From positions 28,577 through 92,576 of the forward strand of contig NZ_JBHZSG010000012.1 of assembly GCF_043642205.1 (NCBI RefSeq): a DNA stretch of 64,000 bases, read 5' to 3'. Both the position numbers and the translations under genes were made by a program. A model generated the notes under the pieces. The model was not told where the DNA came from. It ran no database searches and saw nothing but the letters and a program-made list of their open reading frames with translations. This stretch comes from Thalassotalea_A litorea. GTDB taxonomy: Bacteria; Pseudomonadota; Gammaproteobacteria; Enterobacterales; Alteromonadaceae. Below are positions 1 through 7,928 of this stretch, in pieces; within the stretch, counting starts at the first letter, position 1; each line of letters begins with the position of its first letter.

Positions 1-212
1 TAGGTTTTAATAACGCCTTTGTCCGGCTTTAAATATCCCCGAACCGTTTCCTTGCGAGAATAAGATGCCAAGGCTAAAAAGCTAACCAATAAGGCAACCA
101 AAAGAACAATTGCTGCAACGAGCATGGAAAGAGACAAAGGTTGTGTTAATACCACAGTTCCTTGCAACCGATGCTGTCTGCTATTTAACACTTCCTTGCG
201 AAATAGACCCAT
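1..212 (-). CDS. HlyD-family secretion periplasmic adaptor, N-terminus only
   Basis: This is the first 70 codons of a gene that runs off the left edge of the window. The peptide opens with MGLFRKEVLNSRQHRLQG, followed by one strongly hydrophobic membrane segment (about residues 34-52) and then a SYSRKETVRGYLKPDKG stretch. That layout is typical of HlyD/CvaA-type membrane fusion proteins, which link an inner-membrane ABC exporter to the outer membrane. The ATG at 212 has no clear Shine-Dalgarno sequence. It overlaps by one base the stop of a 10-codon reading frame (244-212), so its translation may be coupled. The exported substrate cannot be known from here; a bacteriocin/peptidase-type ABC exporter would be expected further left. 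The family call rests on the N-terminal pattern only. Confidence 0.72.
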   Translation of the reverse strand, partial: MGLFRKEVLNSRQHRLQGTVVLTQPLSLSMLVAAIVLLVALLVSFLALASYSRKETVRGYLKPDKGVIKT

Positions 213-447
213 TAATAGAAACGACCAAATAGAAAGTTAATCATGATCTTAGAATGGAAAGGTATTGCGCAAAATCAATCGAAAACTGTCGATTTAAAAA
301 AAACACATTAAAGGCTAGATAAAATAAGGCATTCAAGGGTGTTTGTGGACTGTACTAAGCAGTCACCGGAGCCAGAAATGAGACGTTAATACGCCTGTAA
401 TTGAAGCGTGAAGGTTAGTAAACAGGACAAATAACAAAGTTTGTCAG
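213..447. other. Intergenic region between partial hlyD-like gene and murI
   Basis: About 235 bases without a convincing gene. It holds the short 10-codon frame at 212-244 (minus strand) and presumably the promoter of the hlyD-like gene. I see no RNA gene or repeat here. Confidence 0.5.
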
Positions 448-1257
448 CTAAAAGTTTACCTGGCGGGCAACGTTCAGCTCAAAGGGCCAGCAATTGGCAA
501 GGCCGTTTGATGAACATTCCAGGCTGTCGCTGCTGAAAAAGCTCATGGCAGAGCCAATGTCATCTGGGTTGATAAGCTCCAATGCCTGTAAGCGACGCTG
601 AAGCTGCAGTGCAATTGCCATGGAGGTATCGACAATGCTTGCTTTGCCGGCAATCAATTTGGAAATGGGCTCAGTTAGAAATGAAAAATGGGTGCAACCG
701 AGTACGATTTGATCGCAGTTTTGCTCTATTAGCGGTTGCACATAGTTAATTACGGTCTCATAGGTTAACGTGTCATCAAAACGACCACTTTCCACCAACG
801 CAACGAAATCCGGACAGGCCTGTCCAATCACCTCAACGTCAGTGTTAACATCGGTGTAAACCTGATGTTTCAATCGGGCAAATGAATCACTATCTAAGGT
901 TTGTTTCGTGGCCAGCACACCGACCCGACCCGTCCGCGTCGCTTTCACTGCGGGTTTAATGCCTGGCTCTACGCCAATAACCGGTATATCAAACCGTGCA
1001 CGCAGCTTGTTTATTGAATGCACCGTGGCTGTGTTACAGGCCACAACGATAGCTTTACACCCTCGTTTGCTGAAGAACTCAACGATTTGTTCAGCCCGTT
1101 GATGTAAAAATTGCTCGGATTTATTGCCATAAGGGTTGTTTGCGGTATCGGCAAAGTACAATAATTGTTCTTGCGGCAATGCGTCTCGAATTGCCCGACA
1201 AATAGACAAGCCACCGAGACCTGAATCAAAAACACCAATCGGCGAACGTTTATTCAT
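448..1257 (-). CDS. murI: Glutamate racemase
   Basis: MurI interconverts L- and D-glutamate in the cytoplasm and so supplies D-glutamate for peptidoglycan. The 269-residue protein has the usual length and both catalytic cysteines: C74 in VVACNTATVH and C188 in VLGCTHFSF. The N-terminal IGVFDSGLGGLSI motif is also present. The gene follows pgm on the same strand after 77 bases that contain a GC-rich inverted repeat (1296-1328), so it could be the last gene of a pgm-murI transcript. The ATG start has only a weak Shine-Dalgarno sequence. Nothing is unusual in the protein. Confidence 0.97.
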   Translation of the reverse strand: MNKRSPIGVFDSGLGGLSICRAIRDALPQEQLLYFADTANNPYGNKSEQFLHQRAEQIVEFFSKRGCKAIVVACNTATVHSINKLRARFDIPVIGVEPGIKPAVKATRTGRVGVLATKQTLDSDSFARLKHQVYTDVNTDVEVIGQACPDFVALVESGRFDDTLTYETVINYVQPLIEQNCDQIVLGCTHFSFLTEPISKLIAGKASIVDTSMAIALQLQRRLQALELINPDDIGSAMSFFSSDSLECSSNGLANCWPFELNVARQVNF

Positions 1258-1295
1258 ATGACCATTAGGTTTGCAATCGTTACAAAGACATTGTG

Positions 1296-1328
1296 AGCGA
1301 GGCGCTAAATTTAATTTAAAGCCTCGCT
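1296..1328 (-). terminator. Hairpin between pgm and murI
   Basis: Eight-base arms AGCGAGGC (1296-1303) and GCCTCGCT (1321-1328) flank a 17-base AT-rich loop. No T-run follows on the minus strand, so it is at most a weak terminator or an mRNA-stability hairpin. Confidence 0.35.
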
Positions 1329-1334
1329 AACCAA

Positions 1335-2981
1335 TCACAATCCTGCTTTGGCAAAGGCTGCACTAACCAGAACTTGCGCTTGTGCAATTATCAATTGCAG
1401 ATGTTCCTCAGAAACAAAACTTTCCGCATAAATTTTGTAGATTTCTTCCGTTCCCGACGGGCGAGCGGCAAACCAACCATTTTCCGTCACGACTTTTAAA
1501 CCACCAATCGCGGCACCATTACCTGGCGCATGGGATAAAATATCGGTTATCGTTTCACCCGCCAATTCAGTCTGGTCAATATCGTCTTTGCTCAATGACG
1601 TCAACACGGCTTTTTGGGCAGTAGAGGCCACGGCTTCGACACGCCCATAACAGGGAGTACCCAGCTCTTCGGCTAACGTAAGATACCATTGATAAGGGTC
1701 TTTACCAGTTACTGCGAGTATCTCGGCGGCAAGCAAGGCAAGAATAAATCCGTCTTTGTCTGTAGTCCAACAGCTACCATCGAGTGCCAGAAAAGAAGCA
1801 CCTGCGCTTTCTTCACCGCCAAACGCATAACTGCTATCACACAGCCCATCAACGAACCATTTAAAGCCAACTGGGACTTCCGACAGTGGCCGCTGTAATT
1901 TTTCTGCAAGGCGATCTATGAGAGAGCTGGAAACCAGAGTCTTACCAATTTTTGCAGTTTTCGGCCATTGACGGTGCGTTAAAAGATAATGAATTGCGAC
2001 CGCCAGATAGTGATTTGGGTTCATCAAACCACCTGATTTAGTAACAATGCCATGGCGATCAAAATCTGGATCATTACCGACGGCAACATCAAAATCATCC
2101 TTCATTGCAATCAGACCAGCCATCGCATAAGGCGAGGAACAATCCATGCGAATTTTGCCGTCTTTATCCAGAGGCATAAAGGCAAAGCTTGCATCTACAA
2201 CTGGGTTTACCACGGTAATATCCAAACCATATTGCTCGGCGATTTTTGGCCAATAGGCAATGCCTGACCCGCCTAACGGGTCGACGCCGATTTTAACCCC
2301 AGCGTCTGCGATGGCTTTTAAATTAATCACTTTTGATAATTCACCGACGTAAAAACCAATAAAGTCCTGACGTTTTAGTAGTGGCGAGCTCATCGCCTCT
2401 TGCAGCGAAATCTGTTTCACATCCTGAAGATTGTTTGCCAGTAATTCATTGGCGCGTTGCTCAATTAACTTAGTAATCTCGCCTTCAGCAGGACCACCGT
2501 GGGGTGGATTATATTTGATACCGCCATCCGTAGGAGGATTGTGTGAAGGGGTGATAATCAAACCATCTGCTCGACTATCACTGACATCATTATGAGCAAT
2601 AATTAGTCGCGAAATAACGGGTGTTGGTGTGAAGCCTTCATCGTCCTGAATAATCACCGGAACATTGTTAGCGATCAGAACGCTAATGGCATTGGCAAAT
2701 GCCGGTTCCGATAATGCATGGGTGTCTTTTCCTAAATACAGAGGTCCGGTAAATCCCTGTTGATTGCGATACTCTGCAACCGCTTGACTGATCGCCAAAA
2801 TATGAGGTTCATTAAAGCTAACTTTAACTGCGCTGCCGCGATGCCCGGACGTACCAAAGCTAACGCGTTGCTCAGCAATACTAACATCGGGCTTCAGTAG
2901 GAAATAATCGCTGGTTAAACGACCAATATTGATGCGGTCCTGTGGGCGAGCTGGTTTACCTGCATGGGGATGAACACTCAT
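1335..2981 (-). CDS. pgm: Phosphoglucomutase (alpha-D-glucose specific)
   Basis: Interconverts glucose 1-phosphate and glucose 6-phosphate, linking glycolysis with sugar-nucleotide and glycogen synthesis. The 548 residues match the bacterial Pgm length. The phospho-serine loop TPSHNP is present with S146. The metal-binding loop DPDFDRHG holds D304, D306 and D308, GGEESAG is the sugar-binding loop, and RPSGTEEIYKIY near the C-terminus binds phosphate. It lies 72 bases downstream of seqA on the same strand, the same arrangement as in enterobacteria, and is probably cotranscribed with it. Confidence 0.97.
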   Translation of the reverse strand: MSVHPHAGKPARPQDRINIGRLTSDYFLLKPDVSIAEQRVSFGTSGHRGSAVKVSFNEPHILAISQAVAEYRNQQGFTGPLYLGKDTHALSEPAFANAISVLIANNVPVIIQDDEGFTPTPVISRLIIAHNDVSDSRADGLIITPSHNPPTDGGIKYNPPHGGPAEGEITKLIEQRANELLANNLQDVKQISLQEAMSSPLLKRQDFIGFYVGELSKVINLKAIADAGVKIGVDPLGGSGIAYWPKIAEQYGLDITVVNPVVDASFAFMPLDKDGKIRMDCSSPYAMAGLIAMKDDFDVAVGNDPDFDRHGIVTKSGGLMNPNHYLAVAIHYLLTHRQWPKTAKIGKTLVSSSLIDRLAEKLQRPLSEVPVGFKWFVDGLCDSSYAFGGEESAGASFLALDGSCWTTDKDGFILALLAAEILAVTGKDPYQWYLTLAEELGTPCYGRVEAVASTAQKAVLTSLSKDDIDQTELAGETITDILSHAPGNGAAIGGLKVVTENGWFAARPSGTEEIYKIYAESFVSEEHLQLIIAQAQVLVSAAFAKAGL

Positions 2982-3053
2982 GATATATCCTTATTTTCGG
3001 TAGTTGAATTTGTTAGGTCGACGGTACGATTGCTGATTACTACGATGCGTAAT

Positions 3054-3662
3054 TTACAGAAAATCGCGAATACTTTCAGCGTCTTCGTTGTTGTAACCCA
3101 ATACCTGAGCGACATCCGTCAGCATTAGCTTTTTCCGAGTCGTATTGGAATTGGTCATTACCCAGTAGCGAGAGTCTGGAATTTGCTTAGGCTTGCAAGA
3201 GCTACCTGTTTCCAGCAGTTCGGCTTCACTTTGGGCAAAATACAAGCGATCGCGACCGCGAATGTCTAATACCGCTGAAAACTGTTTTGGATGAACCCGG
3301 TGTAAATTCCCCAGGATATTCAAAAAACGCCCTACTGCGCCCCTTTCCATCGCCAGTTCTTCTTTGTTAATTACATCAAAAATATTCTGACAGCTGGTTA
3401 ACGTTTTTAATTCCTGAACGGCGTTCGCGTTTTCTTGTGCGGTGTCTACCGCCACAGGTTGCTCAGATTCAATGATCTGAACCTTATCTTCTGCGTCGTT
3501 TTGAGTAGTTGTATCAACCGGTTTTGCATGAACAGGCGTAGCTGACAGCTCCGAGTTCGCAGCCAAAAGACGGCGAAGAATATCTGAGGCACTTTCGCCA
3601 ATAAATTCCGTTTTACCTGCTATGTACTGATATAGTTCGTCATCAATCTCAATTGTTTTCAT
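3054..3662 (-). CDS. seqA: Replication initiation negative regulator SeqA
   Basis: SeqA binds hemimethylated GATC sites after replication, sequesters oriC and delays re-initiation. The 202-residue protein has the N-terminal oligomerisation segment (MKTIEIDDELYQYIA, then FIGESASDILRRLL). A variable linker rich in Gln/Glu/Val follows (about 36-85), then the C-terminal DNA-binding domain with the conserved DIRGRDRLYFA and RYWVMTNSNT motifs. It is followed by pgm and diverges from ybfF, the enterobacterial arrangement. Its presence implies Dam methylation in this organism. It is notable that a classical smc gene lies 54 kb away rather than mukB. Confidence 0.96.
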   Translation of the reverse strand: MKTIEIDDELYQYIAGKTEFIGESASDILRRLLAANSELSATPVHAKPVDTTTQNDAEDKVQIIESEQPVAVDTAQENANAVQELKTLTSCQNIFDVINKEELAMERGAVGRFLNILGNLHRVHPKQFSAVLDIRGRDRLYFAQSEAELLETGSSCKPKQIPDSRYWVMTNSNTTRKKLMLTDVAQVLGYNNEDAESIRDFL

Positions 3663-3912
3663 TTTAATACCACTGCAAAAAAGTAGAGAAACTCAGACAG
3701 ACAAAAAGGTTAAAACCGACCTTATCGATTGATTTTTAGCCAATTCTGACGCCAAAGTCACTGTTTAGCTCTTATAATGTCAAAGATTATACTTGGCTTA
3801 TAATCAACTCTCTACCCTATTGAACTGAAATTAGTGTAAATTATCGGGATTAATTCAGGTCGAGTAATTCTGTTGATTATTCGGTACCGATTCATCGGGT
3901 AAAGTGAGCATC

Positions 3913-4689
3913 ATGACAACCCTACTCAATTATCAACGCGGTGGCAGCGGTGCTACCGTAATCCTGATCCATGGCCTATTTGGTGCTATGGACAATCTCA
4001 ATATATTGGCGAAACATTTGCAGCAAAAATTTGATGTCATTCAGGTTGATGTTCGCAATCATGGCGACTCGTTTCATCACTCATCCATGGATTACGAAGA
4101 CTTAGCCATGGATATCTTTAATTTGCTTGATCACCTAAACGTTGAAAGGTGTCACGTTGTTGGTCATTCTATGGGCGGCAAAATTGCCATGCAATGTGCA
4201 TTAACGCAACCAAATCGAATTCACAGCCTGATCGTGGCCGACATTGCCCCTGTGCAATATCCCCCGCATCACAAGCAAATACTCAGCGGATTAAAGGCAA
4301 TAGATCCACAAACCATCAATCAACGCAAAGATGCTGATAACCTATTAGCCGAATACGAACCAGCATTGGGCGTGCGTCAATTTTTGCTGAAAAATCTGGT
4401 CAAGTCCGAGCAAGGTTATCAATGGCGAGCCAACATCGACAACATTGCCAATGCTTATCATCAAATCACCAAACCCGTAAAAAACGATGCACAATACACA
4501 GGTCCGGTATTGTTTATTAAAGGCGGTAATTCCGATTACATCACGAACGAAAATCGTGCCGCGATCGGTAAACGGTTTCCTCATGCCAAAGCTCGGGTTA
4601 TCACAAATGCAGGCCATTGGTTGCACGCCGAAAAGCCGCAGGAATTTAATCGCATAGTTGAACAATTTATTGAAAAAAATGAGGTTTAA
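3913..4689 (+). CDS. ybfF: Alpha/beta-hydrolase esterase YbfF
   Basis: Serine esterase of the alpha/beta-hydrolase fold; in E. coli YbfF acts on acyl-CoA and short-chain esters. The nucleophile elbow GHSMGG (S86 with the ATG start) and the oxyanion-region LIHGLFG are present, and NAGHWLHAEKP supplies the catalytic histidine. I prefer the ATG at 3913 (258 residues, MTTLLNYQRGG) over the in-frame GTG at 3904, because AGTGAG sits at a plausible ribosome-binding distance. The gene diverges from seqA and precedes a DUF2788 gene. The physiological substrate is unknown. Confidence 0.92.
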   Translation: MTTLLNYQRGGSGATVILIHGLFGAMDNLNILAKHLQQKFDVIQVDVRNHGDSFHHSSMDYEDLAMDIFNLLDHLNVERCHVVGHSMGGKIAMQCALTQPNRIHSLIVADIAPVQYPPHHKQILSGLKAIDPQTINQRKDADNLLAEYEPALGVRQFLLKNLVKSEQGYQWRANIDNIANAYHQITKPVKNDAQYTGPVLFIKGGNSDYITNENRAAIGKRFPHAKARVITNAGHWLHAEKPQEFNRIVEQFIEKNEV

Positions 4690-4739
4690 AGGACCCTAAT
4701 ATTTTTCACGGGGCATTGATGTAATTTCCCTAAGGCATA

Positions 4740-4748
4740 TGCTATAGT
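4740..4748 (+). promoter_or_regulatory. Extended -10 promoter for DUF2788-ybfE
   Basis: TGCTATAGT, an extended -10 element (TG, one base, TATAGT at 4743-4748), lies 27 bases before the DUF2788 start. A -35 box is not clear, which is usual for extended -10 promoters. Confidence 0.45.
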
Positions 4749-4774
4749 GCCGCTCTGATTTTTAAGGGCGAATT

Positions 4775-4996
4775 ATGCTGGCAGAAAATTTAGAATTAAT
4801 TGAAACCATAGGTTTGAATTTATTTTTTCTCATTATTTTTTTCTTTATTGGGATGTCCATTCACGACGTGATGAAAAAAAACAACGTCCCAAAAAAAGGC
4901 CAATTTGTGGTGTATTTTGTATTATTCCTAGGTTGTGCTGGATTCATTGCCAAAGGCATTATTCAGTTCGTTTGGGAAAGTAGAGGGATCGGCTAG
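4775..4996 (+). CDS. Small DUF2788 membrane protein
   Basis: A 73-residue protein with two membrane spans (about 12-30 and 45-65) separated by a short basic stretch, MKKNNVPKKGQ. It fits the DUF2788 family, which is found beside ybfE/fldA in many gammaproteobacteria. The stop is six bases before the ybfE start, so the two are surely cotranscribed. Function is unknown. It sits in the inner membrane, with the basic loop most likely cytoplasmic. Confidence 0.8.
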   Translation: MLAENLELIETIGLNLFFLIIFFFIGMSIHDVMKKNNVPKKGQFVVYFVLFLGCAGFIAKGIIQFVWESRGIG

Positions 4997-5002
4997 AATA
5001 GT

Positions 5003-5281
5003 ATGGCAAAAGAAGCATCGGATCTGACCACCATTGACTTGTTTGTTGACGAAAAACGCCCTGGACGCCCCCGAACCAACCCTTTTCCTCGGGAAGTTCA
5101 GGTAAAAATCAATAAACGCAATCAAGTTAAGCGTGATAAAAATAAAGGTCTGAAACGAGTAGAGTTTAAAATCCATCACCAATTGTTCGAACGGTTGGAT
5201 GATATGGCAAAAGATCAAGGCATTAGCCGAAGTGAGTTGATAGAAGCGTTATTGACTCAAGCGTTACAAGATAACGCATAG
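5003..5281 (+). CDS. ybfE: YbfE family protein (LexA-regulated in E. coli)
   Basis: A 92-residue basic protein with a GRPRTNPFPREVQVKINKRNQ central segment and a C-terminal ribbon-helix-helix-like part (VEFKIHHQLFERLDDMAKDQGI then SRSELIEALL). This matches the YbfE family, SOS-regulated in E. coli, that precedes fldA. The RHH-like C-terminus suggests a small DNA-binding protein, but that is inference. I see no LexA box (CTGT-N8-ACAG) immediately upstream, so SOS control here is doubtful or acts from the DUF2788 promoter. fldA follows after 37 bases. Confidence 0.85.
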   Translation: MAKEASDLTTIDLFVDEKRPGRPRTNPFPREVQVKINKRNQVKRDKNKGLKRVEFKIHHQLFERLDDMAKDQGISRSELIEALLTQALQDNA

Positions 5282-5318
5282 ATAGCATTTAAATTTAGAA
5301 AGTAAGGGTTTTAAGAAC

Positions 5319-5846
5319 ATGGCAACTGTTGGACTATTTTTCGGTAGTGATACAGGTAATACCGAAGCTGTCGCCAAGATGATCCAGAAAAAACTGGGTA
5401 AGAAAAATGTAGACGTGCGTGATATTGCGAAGAGCAGCAAAGAAGATATCGCTGCATTCGATTTATTAATCCTTGGCATCCCTACCTGGTACTATGGTGA
5501 AAATCAATGTGACTGGGATGACTTCTTACCAGAATTGGAAGAAATTGATTTTACCGATAAACTGGTCGCGATTTTTGGTCTTGGCGATCAGGAAGACTAT
5601 GCCGAATACTTTGTCGATGCGATGGGACCTTTACGCGACATCGTAGAAGCGAAAGGTGCCATATTAGTCGGTCACTGGTCTACCGAAGGTTATGAGTTTG
5701 AAGCATCAAAAGGGTTAATTGACGACGACAATTTCATTGGCCTTGCCATTGATGAAGATCGACAACCAGAGCTTACTGAAGAGCGTGTAGATGGTTGGAT
5801 CGAGCAATTAAACGAAGAAATGGCGCTTTCTGAATTGCTCGATTAA
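5319..5846 (+). CDS. fldA: Flavodoxin I
   Basis: A long-chain flavodoxin of 175 residues, a cytoplasmic FMN electron carrier used by biotin, isoprenoid and radical-SAM enzymes. The FMN phosphate loop GLFFGSDTGNTEAVA (residues 4-18), the isoalloxazine loop IPTWYYGENQCDWD and the GLGDQEDYAEYF loop are all present. It lies between ybfE and fur, the classical gammaproteobacterial order, with its own strong terminator before fur. Fur/iron control is plausible from family knowledge, but I see no convincing Fur box at its 5' end. Confidence 0.96.
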   Translation: MATVGLFFGSDTGNTEAVAKMIQKKLGKKNVDVRDIAKSSKEDIAAFDLLILGIPTWYYGENQCDWDDFLPELEEIDFTDKLVAIFGLGDQEDYAEYFVDAMGPLRDIVEAKGAILVGHWSTEGYEFEASKGLIDDDNFIGLAIDEDRQPELTEERVDGWIEQLNEEMALSELLD

Positions 5847-5872
5847 TTATCGAGTTGATTCGAACACCAAAT

Positions 5873-5898
5873 AAGCCCTACTTTTGTAGGGTTTTTAT
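5873..5898 (+). terminator. Rho-independent terminator of fldA
   Basis: CCCTAC (5876-5881), loop TTTT, GTAGGG (5886-5891), then a T-run. Flanking A and T runs extend the stem in both directions. It separates the fldA transcript from fur. Confidence 0.85.
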
Positions 5899-5923
5899 TT
5901 GCCTTGATTCAGGCAAAGATATA

Positions 5924-5952
5924 CCTAATCCCATAAATATTTACCGATTAGG
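5924..5952. promoter_or_regulatory. Inverted repeat upstream of the fur promoter
   Basis: CCTAATC (5924-5930) and GATTAGG (5946-5952) are perfect 7-base inverted repeats separated by 15 AT-rich bases. They lie directly upstream of the -35 region of fur. This could be an operator, but it does not match a Fur box. Confidence 0.3.
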
Positions 5953-5954
5953 GG

Positions 5955-5983
5955 TTTTAACCTCTCGTTAATCCCCCTATAAT
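5955..5983 (+). promoter_or_regulatory. Sigma70 promoter of fur
   Basis: A perfect -10 TATAAT (5978-5983) with a weak -35-like TTTTAA (5955-5960) at 17-base spacing. It lies 36 bases before the fur ATG. Confidence 0.6.
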
Positions 5984-6019
5984 TTCCTATTAATTATCGT
6001 TTAACAAAGCAGGTTTTCC

Positions 6020-6463
6020 ATGCCAGAACAAAATGAAGAACTAAAAAGGGCTGGATTAAAAGTAACGCTTCCGCGAGTAAAGATCCTCGACATTTTACAA
6101 AATCCGGATAACCAGCACATCAGTGCTGAGGATGTTTACAAAATCCTTCTCGAGCAACATGAAGAAATTGGCCTGGCAACAGTGTATCGCGTACTAAACC
6201 AATTTGATGATGCAGGTATCGTAACCCGACATCATTTTGAGGGTGGCAAGTCTGTATTTGAATTGTCTCACAAGGCGCATCACGACCATTTGGTTTGCTT
6301 GAAATGTGGTAAGGTTGTGGAATTCGAAGATGATGTTATCGAACAACGTCAAATTGATATTGCTAACAAAAATAAAATCAAGCTAACCAACCACAGTCTG
6401 TATTTATACGGCGAGTGTGAAGATGAGATAGCGTGTGAAGAGTATCGAAAATCCCACTTGTAA
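6020..6463 (+). CDS. fur: Ferric uptake regulator Fur
   Basis: Fe(II)-dependent repressor of iron acquisition genes. The 147 residues have an N-terminal winged helix (about 1-82, with LATVYRVLNQFDDAGIV as recognition region). The C-terminal dimerisation and metal domain has the histidine cluster SHKAHHDHLVC, the zinc CxxC pair C93/C96 and a second pair C133/C139. It has its own TATAAT promoter, an AGG ribosome-binding site and a terminator, so it is a single-gene transcript behind fldA. Confidence 0.97.
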   Translation: MPEQNEELKRAGLKVTLPRVKILDILQNPDNQHISAEDVYKILLEQHEEIGLATVYRVLNQFDDAGIVTRHHFEGGKSVFELSHKAHHDHLVCLKCGKVVEFEDDVIEQRQIDIANKNKIKLTNHSLYLYGECEDEIACEEYRKSHL

Positions 6464-6471
6464 TTGCTGAT

Positions 6472-6496
6472 AAAAGGACCTTAAGGTCCTTTTTTA
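6472..6496 (+). terminator. Rho-independent terminator of fur
   Basis: AAAAGGACC (6472-6480), loop TTAA, GGTCCTTTTTT (from 6485). A strong intrinsic terminator 9 bases after the fur stop. Confidence 0.9.
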
Positions 6497-6604
6497 ATAC
6501 CTTTGCGTAGCCAACGTTACTCTATATCTTCGGGCTGTTTAGTTTGAGATTTAATATTCAACACAGTCCTTTCATATGACAGTTTGCGGGGCCTGAAGTC
6601 GACG

Positions 6605-7060
6605 TTATAGCATTTTTGAGAAATGATGGCTGGCAATATTATACCCCTGATTCAAGTACAACTTGTGAGCCGCGAAGCGCTGCACACCTGAGTCGAGATG
6701 TAATTGCTCACAGCCATGTTCCAGGGCAAATTCTTGCAACCAATTAAGCATTTTCTGACCATAGCCTTTGCCGCGTTCGCTTTCATCGGTCACCAGATCG
6801 TCCAGATAAATATGTTTTTTCCAGGCAAGCTTATGGCTTATATTAAAACCCGCCAGAGTAACCGGTTTATTATCTTCAATTAGTACGCCAAGCTGATAAC
6901 CACTTTGCATCTGATCTTTCATCGCTAGGATCAGCGAATCGACACTATATTGAGGTCGTAGCATCAACATAAGCTGCGCAACAGCGCGTAATAACTCTGC
7001 CGACTGATGCTCGATGTTATCGCTGTTTAATCGCAGCAAGGATAGGAACTCTTTTGACAT
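6605..7060 (-). CDS. GNAT-family N-acetyltransferase
   Basis: A GCN5-related acetyltransferase using acetyl-CoA; the substrate is unknown. The acetyl-CoA pyrophosphate loop is RGKGYGQKML, preceded by the beta-strand HIYLDDLVTDE and followed by LHLDSGVQRFAAHKLYLNQGY, a typical GNAT C-terminus. I place the start at the ATG at 7060 (151 residues, MSKEFLSLLR), which has GGA seven bases upstream. An in-frame ATG at 7072 is a close alternative. The longer frame to 7150 would overlap the upstream dioxygenase gene and is unlikely. It is close behind that gene on the same strand, so the two may form an operon. Confidence 0.85.
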   Translation of the reverse strand: MSKEFLSLLRLNSDNIEHQSAELLRAVAQLMLMLRPQYSVDSLILAMKDQMQSGYQLGVLIEDNKPVTLAGFNISHKLAWKKHIYLDDLVTDESERGKGYGQKMLNWLQEFALEHGCEQLHLDSGVQRFAAHKLYLNQGYNIASHHFSKML

Positions 7061-7103
7061 TTTTTCGTCCATGGGTGATGAGTGGCAATAATTGATTATT
7101 TTA

Positions 7104-7928
7104 TCATTGAGAAATTTTTTTGGCTTTGGCAAACCATTGCGAATGTTCAATATATTGCATCTCGGAGTCTTGTGGCAAGTTTTTGTTATCTATGTATTTT
7201 ATCGTTTTAGGATGGGGATTTCCGACACATATATCCAGCGCCAGACGTTCTGGCTGACAATAATGTCCCCGATGTATCATATTTGCGCTGAAGATCAAAG
7301 CATCACCGGCCTCGAGCGCGATTAGCCTGCTATCAGGCAATGCTTGATGACTTTCATGACCATTAGATTGTAATCGTACTTCCCGCTCATGAGCGGTATC
7401 CCAGCGTTTATGGGTACCAGGAATCAATTCGATGCCCGTTTCGGCGATTAATGGGATACGAATATGTAAACTTAACATTGAATCCAAATCGTCTTGCTGC
7501 GCCACTTCAGTATCACCGCTATATTGAAAATCCCGATGCCAATATGGCTTGCGACTGTGTTGGTAAGGGTTGAAGAACAATTGCGTATTGTGAAAATACA
7601 ATTCATTTCCAAACATGCCTTCCATGATTGCCAGTAATTTTTCTGGTATTAACATATTGAAGAATCGCCCTCTATCACGCTCCGGATATTGTCCATCAGA
7701 AAAATAGGTTGATGCGGTAAGGCTATGCATGTTTACCATGCCATATTGCTGATAGTCTGACTGATTCTGTCGCATCCACAGGTCATGAATGCGTTTGACC
7801 TCGTTCATTAATGTCTGCAACCCATCACCATGCAAACATTGCGGGATCACAAAATAGCCATCAGCTTGGTATTGCTGATAGTAGCTAGGAACGTTATGTT
7901 GCCTGGTATGAGGTTTTACGTCCGTCAA
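7104..7928 (-). CDS. Phytanoyl-CoA dioxygenase (PhyH) family protein
   Basis: A 274-residue Fe(II)/2-oxoglutarate-dependent oxygenase. The facial triad is visible as H131 and D133 in YWHRDFQYSGD and H219 in MIHRGHY, with R228 positioned to bind 2-oxoglutarate. Members hydroxylate lipids, antibiotics, ectoine or small metabolites; the substrate cannot be read from the sequence. It is followed by an acetyltransferase gene after about 43 bases, which could act on the same compound. No secretion signal is present. Upstream lies the 38-bp repeat array. Confidence 0.88.
   Translation of the reverse strand: MTDVKPHTRQHNVPSYYQQYQADGYFVIPQCLHGDGLQTLMNEVKRIHDLWMRQNQSDYQQYGMVNMHSLTASTYFSDGQYPERDRGRFFNMLIPEKLLAIMEGMFGNELYFHNTQLFFNPYQHSRKPYWHRDFQYSGDTEVAQQDDLDSMLSLHIRIPLIAETGIELIPGTHKRWDTAHEREVRLQSNGHESHQALPDSRLIALEAGDALIFSANMIHRGHYCQPERLALDICVGNPHPKTIKYIDNKNLPQDSEMQYIEHSQWFAKAKKISQ

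Noticed and set aside
5003..5281. SOS operator for ybfE
   Set aside because: I looked for a CTGT-N8-ACAG LexA box upstream of ybfE and of the DUF2788 gene and found none, so LexA control is not claimed.
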